Shown here in pieces: positions 58,097-64,000 of a DNA stretch of 64,000 nt; positions within the stretch are counted from its first letter, which is position 1, and each line of letters begins with the position of its first letter. Location: assembly GCF_000019965.1 (NCBI RefSeq), contig NC_010571.1, positions 1,674,001-1,738,000 on the forward strand, given 5' to 3'. Both the position numbers and the translations under genes were made by a program. The DNA is from Opitutus terrae PB90-1 (GTDB lineage Bacteria; Verrucomicrobiota; Verrucomicrobiia; Opitutales; Opitutaceae). The notes under the pieces were generated by a model. That model ran no database searches. It was given only the letters and a program-made list of their open reading frames with translations, and was not told where the DNA came from.

Positions 58097-58116
58097 GTTC
58101 GGTGGAACGGCCGAAC
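58097..58116. promoter_or_regulatory. Possible operator/promoter of the ara LacI regulator
   Basis: GTTCGG and CCGAAC form an inverted repeat with an 8-base centre, just after TTGACG (58091-58096), which could be a -35 box with AACAGT 17 bases on as a -10. It lies about 20 bases before the lacI ATG and could mediate autorepression. Weak evidence. Confidence 0.3.
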
Positions 58117-58136
58117 AGTGTCCGCCGAACGTCCCC

Positions 58137-59240
58137 ATGCCCCGGCCCACGCTCAACGACATCGCCCGTCAGGTGGGTTTTTCCAAGAACACCGTCTCGC
58201 TCGCGCTCCGCGGTGATCCGCAGATCCCCGAGGTGACGCGGGAGCGCATCCGACGGGTGGCAGACGAGGTGGGCTACCAGCCGAACGCGATCGTCTCGCA
58301 CCTGATGGCGCAATTGCGCGCGAGCCGGACGACGCGGCTCCAGGCGAAGCTGGCGCTGGTCAATGCGAACCGCGATCCGGATGCGTTCCGGACCCATCCG
58401 ACGATTCCGACGTATGTGGACGGTTGCGAGAGCCGGGCGGCGAAGCTGGGGTACAGCTTCGATCGGTTCTGGCTCCATGATCCCACCCTGAACGCGTCGC
58501 GTTGGCTGCGTATCCTGCTCACGCGCGGCATCAAGGGCCTGGTGCTCGTCGGGTTGATGGACACCAATCATCTGCCGGACGAACTTCGTGGCGTGTGGGA
58601 GCAGTTGCCGACGGTGGTGACGGGCGTGCGCACGCGGGATCCGGCGCTGTCATTCTGCTCCGTGGATCATCACAATCTCGCGCTGATGGCGTTCGAGCGG
58701 GCGGCGGCGCTGGGCTATCGCCGGCCGGGGCTGGTGCTGGACGACGTGATCGACGCGCTGGTCGAGCGGCGGTTCTCGGCCGGGTATTTCACCGGGCAGC
58801 GCACGCTGCCGCGCGCGCAGCACATCCCGATTTTCAGCGAGGTGGCGGCGGCGCAGCAGGATCCGGCGCGGTTTCACGCGTGGCTGAAGCGTTACGAACC
58901 CGACGTGGTGTTCACGCTCTACAACAACGTCCTCTCCTGGTTGAAAGCGGCGGGTCGGCGCGTGCCGCAGGATCTCGGCGTGATCCAGCTCGAGTGGCGC
59001 TCGACGCGGCCGGAGATCGCCGGGCTGAACCAGCACAATTTTGTGACCGGCGAGGCGGCGGTGGACATGGTGGTCAGCCAGATTCACAACAATGAGACCG
59101 GCGTGCAGGAGTTTCCGCGGGCGACGTTGATCGGCGCGACTTGGGTCGACGGTCCCAGCGTGCGGGAACAACGGGCTGGCGCGAGTGAGGCGCCGGCGAA
59201 ACGGCGAAAGAAGGCGCAGAAGGAAACCGTGAAGATGTAG
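58137..59240 (+). CDS. LacI-family regulator of the arabinose genes
   Basis: Regulator of 367 residues. The HTH is at 5-25 (LNDIARQVGFSKNTVSLALRG), with the hinge at DEVGYQPNAIVSHLMAQLR and an effector-binding domain from about 62 to 340. The C-terminal tail is Lys/Arg-rich (AKRRKKAQKE). It is divergent from araB, araA and araD, so it probably controls them; classical arabinose control in enterobacteria uses AraC, so this is a different regulator class. The TAG stop lies within the GTAGCC element at 59237-59282. No Shine-Dalgarno sequence precedes the ATG (GAACGTCCCC). Confidence 0.9.
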   Translation: MPRPTLNDIARQVGFSKNTVSLALRGDPQIPEVTRERIRRVADEVGYQPNAIVSHLMAQLRASRTTRLQAKLALVNANRDPDAFRTHPTIPTYVDGCESRAAKLGYSFDRFWLHDPTLNASRWLRILLTRGIKGLVLVGLMDTNHLPDELRGVWEQLPTVVTGVRTRDPALSFCSVDHHNLALMAFERAAALGYRRPGLVLDDVIDALVERRFSAGYFTGQRTLPRAQHIPIFSEVAAAQQDPARFHAWLKRYEPDVVFTLYNNVLSWLKAAGRRVPQDLGVIQLEWRSTRPEIAGLNQHNFVTGEAAVDMVVSQIHNNETGVQEFPRATLIGATWVDGPSVREQRAGASEAPAKRRKKAQKETVKM

Positions 59241-59282
59241 CCGGCCTCGCCGAGGCCGGCCGGGGTCGACGACCCCGGCTAC
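59237..59282 (+). repeat. GTAGCC-family element supplying the LacI stop codon
   Basis: GTAGCCGGCCTCGCCGAGGC at 59237-59256, then CGGCCGGGGTCGACGACCCC, ending GGCTAC. Two clean hairpins and GTAG/CTAC ends. The TAG at 59238-59240 is the regulator's stop. Confidence 0.85.
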
Positions 59283-59464
59283 AACCTTCGGGTGGCGAGA
59301 CGGGACGAGGGCGTCGCTTCGGCAGGGGCGGGCGAAGCATCGCATCCATCGCGGCTAAGGAACGGTCCGCACGGCGGAGCCGCGCGACTACCAGCACCCT
59401 CGGTTGTGAAGCAGGACGGGACGAGGGCGTCGCGTCTCCACGCGAACCGAGGGTTTCGGCTGCG

Positions 59465-60328
59465 TCAGAGCAGCGAGAGCTGACCGCCGGCCTCCTCGTC
59501 GGATTCTGCGAGTGCCGGCGGGACCGGCTGGCCGAGCAGTCGGCGGAGCGCGAGCGCAGCTTTCGGGGCGAAGGCCGCGTAGTGGTTGTTCACGCTCACG
59601 TGCACGTGCTGCGCTTTGGCGGCGAGCGCGCGGATCCGTGCGGCGATCTCCTCGAGTTCCGCCAGCGGATAGTCGTAGTTGTGCCGCGCCTTGGCCCCGC
59701 CCGATGCTTTCAGATAGTCGGGGTTCCGGCCGTGGAGTCGCAGGTAGGCGAGTTCAGGCAGCGTGACTTCGTCGATGGGCGGCAAGACCGGCGCGGCGCG
59801 GAGCCGCGGCAGATCGAGCGCGACCCAGACGAACTTGCGCGACCGAAAGTAGGCGAGGGTGGAGGCGAGGGCGTCGCCTTCGACCCACGCGCGATCGCGC
59901 AACTCGACGGCGACCGGCGCGAGGCGCTGGAATTTCTCGGCGACGAGGTCGAGCTCGGCCAGTGAGTGGCGCGGTGGGCCGAAGCTCGGCGACAAAGTCA
60001 GGAGGAATGCGCCGAGCTTCCGGGCGGCGACGATGGGCTCGATCGAATTCAGGAAAACCTGCGGGAGATCGCCGGCCGCGGCGAGGGACGGATTTTCCGA
60101 AAACCGGCGCTCGAGTTTCACGTCGAAGAGAAAGCCGGCCGGAGTTTGCTCCACCCAGCCGGCGATCCGCTCGCGCGACTGGATCGAGTGATACGTGACG
60201 TTGAGTTCCAGCCGCTCGAACCACTTCGTGTAGTGGCTGAGACGTAGTTTCTCCGGGACGCTTTTGGGGAACAGCAGTCCAACATAGTCCTTGTCGCCCC
60301 AACTCCCGCAGCCGATCCGGATCGCCAT
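59465..60328 (-). CDS. DUF72-domain TIM-barrel protein
   Basis: Cytoplasmic protein of 287 residues of the DUF72 (YecE-like) family. Seen: RIGCGSWGDKDYVGLLFP at the N-terminus, ERLELNVTYHSIQSRERIAGW (usually the E-x-N-x-T/S-F-Y motif, here with Leu-Asn-Val-Thr-Tyr), FLLTLSPSFGPP, VAVELRDRAWVEGD, LAYLRLHGRN and HVHVSVNNHYAAFAPKAAL. The biochemical function of the family is not established. No link to the sugar genes is visible. The start was placed at MAIRIGCG because the barrel begins there. Confidence 0.88.
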   Translation of the reverse strand: MAIRIGCGSWGDKDYVGLLFPKSVPEKLRLSHYTKWFERLELNVTYHSIQSRERIAGWVEQTPAGFLFDVKLERRFSENPSLAAAGDLPQVFLNSIEPIVAARKLGAFLLTLSPSFGPPRHSLAELDLVAEKFQRLAPVAVELRDRAWVEGDALASTLAYFRSRKFVWVALDLPRLRAAPVLPPIDEVTLPELAYLRLHGRNPDYLKASGGAKARHNYDYPLAELEEIAARIRALAAKAQHVHVSVNNHYAAFAPKAALALRRLLGQPVPPALAESDEEAGGQLSLL

Positions 60329-60524
60329 GCCGGCACCGTGATACCGTCCGGCGCCCCCCGCAAGAAGCGGATGACGCGGCGGCGAGCGCGGGAGCGCCTT
60401 GGACCGAACTGTAATACTACATTCCCGCAGAGTTGGATTGCGTCGCGGTTCCGGCTGCCATTTTCTCCTCGCCCCAAACCCTCCCCCTCGCCGAGCCAAG
60501 CTCGGCGGCTGCTTTCATTCTTCC

Positions 60525-61679
60525 ATGAAAAACATCCTGCGGCTGGTCTGTTCCAGTGTTGCTGTCCTGCAGCTTGCGGTTCCGCTGCTCACCGCGGCGC
60601 CTTCCTCTCCTGTCATTACCATGAAATCATTCGGTCAACTGCCGGACGGTCGGCAGACCCATCTGTACACGCTCGAGAACGCCAGCGGGTTTCGCGCCGA
60701 CATCACCGACCTCGGTGGCATCGTCGTGAACCTGCTCGTGCCGGACAAGAACGGCCAGCTGGCGGACGTGTCGCTCGGCTTCGACAACGCCGCGCAGTAT
60801 TTGAAGGAGTCGCCGTTTTTCGGCGCGCTGATCGGCCGCTATGGCAACCGGATCGCGCACGGGAAGTTCACGCTCGACGGGCAGACGTATTCGCTGCCGC
60901 TGAACGACAAGCCCGGTGACATCCCGTGCTCGCTCCATGGCGGCACGGTGGGCTTTGACAAGGTGCTCTGGCAGGGGCGCCCGCAGATCATCGATGGCAA
61001 CCCGGCGCTGGTCCTCACCTATGTCAGCCGCGACGGCGAACAGGGTTACCCCGGCACGCTCACCGTCGAGGTCACCTATACGGTCACGCCAAAGAACGAG
61101 CTCCGGATCGATTACTCGGCGACCACCGACAAGGCGACGCCGGTCAACCTGACGAACCACACATATTTCAACCTGCACGGCGAGGGCGAGGGCACGATTC
61201 TCGACCACGTGCTGATGATGAAGGCGGCGAAGACCACGCCGGTGAACGCGGGGCTGATCCCGACCGGCGAGATCGTGTCGGTCGCGGGCACGCCGCTCGA
61301 CTTCACGAAGCCACATGTGATCGGCGAACGGATCGATGCGGACAATGAGCAGCTGAAGTTCGGCGGCGGCTACGACCACAATTGGGTGCTCGACAACCAG
61401 GACGGGAAGCTCGCGCTGGCCGCCACGGTGCACGAGCCGCAGTCGGGCCGGTTCATGGAAGTGTTCACGACCGAACCGGGCCTCCAGTTTTACTCGGGCA
61501 ATTTCCTCACCGGCGCGATCACCGGCAAGAGCGGGAAGAAGTATCCGCATCGCAGCGGGCTGTGCCTGGAGACGCAGCACTATCCCGATTCGCCGAATCA
61601 ACCGGCCTTCCCGAGCACCATCCTGCGGCCGGGCAAGAAACTCACGAGCACGACGGTCTATCGTTTTAGCACCAAATAG
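60525..61679 (+). CDS. Aldose 1-epimerase (galactose mutarotase), exported
   Basis: Protein of 384 residues of the GalM family. The start at 60525 gives a signal peptide (MKNILRLVCSSVAVLQLAVP), so the enzyme is likely periplasmic, whereas classical GalM is cytoplasmic. Seen: FRADITDLGGIVVNLLVPDK, GALIGRYGNRIAHGKFTLDG, SLHGG, the general-acid His in NLTNHTYFNLHGE, FGGGYDHNWVLDN and the general-base Glu in GLCLETQHYPDSPNQP. It catalyses anomer interconversion of released galactose, glucose or xylose. It is 99 bases upstream of an SSS sugar symporter, so the two may be co-transcribed for anomer-specific uptake. Confidence 0.92.
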   Translation: MKNILRLVCSSVAVLQLAVPLLTAAPSSPVITMKSFGQLPDGRQTHLYTLENASGFRADITDLGGIVVNLLVPDKNGQLADVSLGFDNAAQYLKESPFFGALIGRYGNRIAHGKFTLDGQTYSLPLNDKPGDIPCSLHGGTVGFDKVLWQGRPQIIDGNPALVLTYVSRDGEQGYPGTLTVEVTYTVTPKNELRIDYSATTDKATPVNLTNHTYFNLHGEGEGTILDHVLMMKAAKTTPVNAGLIPTGEIVSVAGTPLDFTKPHVIGERIDADNEQLKFGGGYDHNWVLDNQDGKLALAATVHEPQSGRFMEVFTTEPGLQFYSGNFLTGAITGKSGKKYPHRSGLCLETQHYPDSPNQPAFPSTILRPGKKLTSTTVYRFSTK

Positions 61680-61778
61680 TGCCACGTGGCGGGCGTATTC
61701 TGCGAAGGTGACGCGAGGCGGCTGCCAGCCCACCTGCTCCGCGGCGCCGCCGGTAATTTCTAGTTCCTCCGAAACATT

Positions 61779-63476
61779 ATGCAAACCCTAGACTGGATCG
61801 TCATCACAGGATATTTCGTCCTCATCGGATGGGTCGCCTGGTATTACGGGCGACAACAGAAAGATGCGGTCGATTACTTTCTCGCCGGTCGCAACGCCGG
61901 CTGGGTGGTGATCGGCGCATCGATCTTCACCTCGAACATCGGCTCCGAGCACATCGTCGGGCTGGCCGGCCAGGGCGCGGCCACCGGCATGGCAATGGCC
62001 CACTGGGAACTGCACGCCTGGGTGCTGATCATGTTGGCCGGCTTGTTCGTGCCTTTCTATTACAAGTCGGGTGTCCAAACGATCCCGGAATTCCTCGAGA
62101 AGCGGTTCAACGCCCGCGCGCGGACGATTCTCTCCTGCGTCTCGTTGGTCGCCTATGTTTTCACGAAAGTCAGCGTGACGGTGTATGCCGGCGCCATCGT
62201 GTTCCAGGCGCTGCTGCCCGAAGTTACGATGAGCCTGTTGGGCGTAACGCTCGACGCATTTTGGATCGGGGCGTTCACCACCGTGATCATCACCGGCGTC
62301 TACACTGTTTTCGGCGGCATGCGGGCGATCATGTACACCGCCACTCCGCAGGCGGTGATCATCCTTTTTGGCTCGTTCGTGATCACGGCAATCGGGCTGA
62401 ACAAACTCGGCGGCTGGGGCGAACTCGTCTCCATGGCGAAGAGCAACTCCGATCAGTTCGCGCTGTGGCGGCCGTTGTCCGACCCGCAGTTCCCGTGGCT
62501 CGGCGTGTTGATTGCCTCGCCGATCATCGGCATCTGGTATTGGTGCACGGACCAATACATCGTGCAGCGCGCGCTTTCGGCCAAGGATCTTGCCACCGCC
62601 CGGCGCGGCGCGCTGTTTGGCGGTCTGCTCAAAGTGTGGCCGGTGCTGATCTTCCTCATCCCTGGCATGATCGGCTGGGCGCTGCATCAGAAGGGGATCA
62701 TTCATTTGCCGATGAAAATGGTCGGCGGTGTCGAGACGGGCGCGATCAATGGCGATTTGGTGTTCCCGACGCTGGTGAAAGAGCTGCTGCCGGTCGGCAT
62801 TCGCGGCCTGATCGTCGCCTGCCTGCTCGCGGCGCTGATGAGCTCGCTCGCCTCGTTGTTCAATTCGAGCGCGTCGCTGTTCACGGTCGACATCTATGAA
62901 AAGCTGCGGCCGGGCAAGTCGCCGAAACACCTGCTGATGGTTGGCCGGGTCGCGACCACGGTGGTGGTCTTTCTCGGGATCGTCTGGATTCCGGTCATGG
63001 CGAAAATTTCCGGCGGCGGCTTGTATCAATACCTGCAGAGCGTGCAGGGGTATCTTGCACCGCCGATCACCGCGGTGTTTCTCCTCGGGTTGTTCTGGAA
63101 GCGACTCAACGCGAGCGGTGCCGAATGGGCGTTGGGTGTCGGGTTCGTGCTGGGCATGATCAAGCTCACCCTCCAAGGCTTCTTCGGCGCCGGGAAGATC
63201 GAAAACCCGGCGTGGCTCGCTTGGATCGGCGACTTCAACTTCCTCTACGCCACCGGCGTGTTGCTGGTCATCAGCGCGGTCATCATGATCGTCGCGTCAT
63301 TCCTGACCGCACCGCAGCCGGAAGAGAAAACCCGTGGGCTCACCTACGGTTCGGTTCATCAACTCGCGGGAGAAGAGATCAAGAAGAGCTGGGATGCGGG
63401 CAACAAGTTCATGGCGGGCGCCATTCTGGTGCTGGTGCTGGGGCTCTACCTGTATTTCAGCTTCTGGCTCCGCTGA
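61779..63476 (+). CDS. SSS-family sodium/sugar symporter (SGLT-like)
   Basis: Inner-membrane transporter of 565 residues with about 14 helices. The SGLT-type loop ASIFTSNIGSEHIVGLAGQG (residues 47-66) and DYFLAGRNAGW are clear, as are YTVFGGMRAIMYT and LLAALMSSLASLFNSSASLF. Sodium-coupled import of a hexose or pentose is expected from closeness to vSGLT-like proteins. It follows the GalM-type epimerase and is ended by a strong terminator (63500-63529). It differs from the longer, insert-bearing SSS transporter at 3223. Confidence 0.93.
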   Translation: MQTLDWIVITGYFVLIGWVAWYYGRQQKDAVDYFLAGRNAGWVVIGASIFTSNIGSEHIVGLAGQGAATGMAMAHWELHAWVLIMLAGLFVPFYYKSGVQTIPEFLEKRFNARARTILSCVSLVAYVFTKVSVTVYAGAIVFQALLPEVTMSLLGVTLDAFWIGAFTTVIITGVYTVFGGMRAIMYTATPQAVIILFGSFVITAIGLNKLGGWGELVSMAKSNSDQFALWRPLSDPQFPWLGVLIASPIIGIWYWCTDQYIVQRALSAKDLATARRGALFGGLLKVWPVLIFLIPGMIGWALHQKGIIHLPMKMVGGVETGAINGDLVFPTLVKELLPVGIRGLIVACLLAALMSSLASLFNSSASLFTVDIYEKLRPGKSPKHLLMVGRVATTVVVFLGIVWIPVMAKISGGGLYQYLQSVQGYLAPPITAVFLLGLFWKRLNASGAEWALGVGFVLGMIKLTLQGFFGAGKIENPAWLAWIGDFNFLYATGVLLVISAVIMIVASFLTAPQPEEKTRGLTYGSVHQLAGEEIKKSWDAGNKFMAGAILVLVLGLYLYFSFWLR

Positions 63477-63499
63477 TCTGAGAAGAAGGTCTTTTCGCC

Positions 63500-63529
63500 G
63501 GCCGCAGCCTCCGGGCTGCGGCCGTTTTT
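63500..63529 (+). terminator. Rho-independent terminator of the galM-SSS pair
   Basis: GGCCGCAGCC (63500-63509), loop TCCG, GGCTGCGGCC (63514-63523), then GTTTTT. Perfect 10-bp stem and a T-run, 24 bases after the symporter stop. Confidence 0.95.
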
Positions 63530-63821
63530 GTCTTTGGCGTTCGCACTGATGGCGACGAGGCCCAGCCATGGAGCTGGCGCACGACGGCCGCGGTGCGCGC
63601 CAGCATTACGGTGAAGTGGGTTTCGACTGGCGAACGCCGAGGGGGTGTTTCACTTGCTCAGGTGCCATGAACGCCCCCGCATGCGCGACCTGAAGCCCCT
63701 CGGGTTTTAAGTTGGTCCCCTCGCTTGTGAATTCTCACCCCACGACACTTTGCGACGTCTCGCCGCGACGGCCAACCGCCCGGACGCTGCCGCGCTGAGC
63801 GTGCGCCAAGCGTTTCCCGCC
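63530..63821. other. Spacer without a supported gene
   Basis: No gene, RNA or repeat of the local families was recognised between the terminator and the sigma factor gene. It probably holds the sigma factor promoter; GGTTTTAAGTTGGTCCCC near 63702 is the only AT-rich patch. Confidence 0.5.
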
Positions 63822-64000
63822 ATGCCCGCCCTTTCCGAACTCACCCTGGCGCTCCAATCCCTCGACCAGCCGGAGGGTCATGCCGCCGAGGAGGTGCTGC
63901 CGCTGGTCTACGACGATTTGCGCCGGCAGGCCGGCGCGCAGATGGCGCGCGAGTCGGCGGGACAGACGCTGCAGGCGACCGCGCTCGTGCACGAGGCCTG
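63822..64000 (+). CDS. ECF-type RNA polymerase sigma factor (N-terminal part)
   Basis: Cut by the window edge; 59 residues are readable from the ATG at 63822 (MPALSELTLALQSLDQPEGH). LPLVYDDLRRQAGAQMARES and GQTLQATALVHEA are the start of the ECF sigma factor group (PF07638-like) found in Planctomycetes/Verrucomicrobia, where family members continue with LRL. A cognate anti-sigma or kinase gene would be expected just outside the window; its regulon is unknown. Confidence 0.85.
   Translation, partial: MPALSELTLALQSLDQPEGHAAEEVLPLVYDDLRRQAGAQMARESAGQTLQATALVHEA

Overview
The window is GC-rich, densely packed bacterial DNA that reads like a polysaccharide-degrading member of the Verrucomicrobiota, most likely an Opitutaceae/Opitutus-type genome. 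That placement is inference from gene content: a FhuA-like TonB receptor whose mature N-terminus carries the VVELPQF-type plug start, LacI-family regulators beside secreted glycosidases, SSS-type sodium/sugar symporters, an ECF-type sigma factor (PF07638-like), a duplicated-permease (ADOP) protein, and many palindromic spacer repeats. No SusC/SusD pair, IS element, rRNA or CRISPR array was seen.

Layout. (1) 0.3-13.2 kb: a TonB-dependent receptor on the minus strand, divergent from a plus-strand run of SSS symporter, GH43-GH95 fusion, GH2 beta-galactosidase and tandem CE12 acetylesterase. (2) 13.3-20.3 kb: a LacI regulator divergent from rhaM (rhamnose mutarotase), a PL26/YetA-like exo-rhamnogalacturonan lyase and a GH105 unsaturated-uronyl hydrolase. 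(3) 20.5-30 kb: a minus-strand block with a TIM-barrel sugar isomerase/epimerase, GH39, GH27, GH35 and a double GH43. (4) 30.2-40 kb: a DHFR/RibD-like reductase, an ADOP permease, a GH115 alpha-glucuronidase, an HtrA-like protease, a tandem cupin, tRNA-Arg(TCG) and a VOC protein. (5) 40.3-51.6 kb: a GH43-type protein, GH51, GH3, a BNR-GH105 fusion and a cytoplasmic GH112 phosphorylase. (6) 51.9-59.2 kb: a nitrilase-family amidase, a ParE/RelE toxin-antitoxin pair, then araD, araA and araB on the minus strand with a divergent LacI regulator. (7) 59.5-64 kb: a DUF72 protein, a secreted GalM-type epimerase with an SSS symporter followed by a clear terminator, and the start of an ECF sigma factor.

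Together the genes describe breakdown of pectic rhamnogalacturonan-I and its arabinan/galactan side chains (CE12, PL26, GH105 x2, GH2/GH35/GH27, GH43/GH51, GH112), plus some xylan decoration (GH39, GH115, GH3). Uptake goes through a TonB receptor and two SSS symporters, and cytoplasmic catabolism runs through RhaM, GH112 and AraBAD.

The most unusual feature is the repeat content. At least 20 copies of bipartite double-hairpin elements lie in spacers, and several sit in frame inside enzyme genes (GH115, GH95, GH3) or supply the stop codon of the upstream gene. Separate low-complexity families (GAGAAC/GTTCTC hexamers, GTTGAGA heptads, CACAGATGAA and CGCGAATCA units) fill the ara and arabinofuranosidase spacers, often as opposite-orientation pairs. 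Almost no gene shows a Shine-Dalgarno sequence; starts are preceded by pyrimidine-rich leaders.
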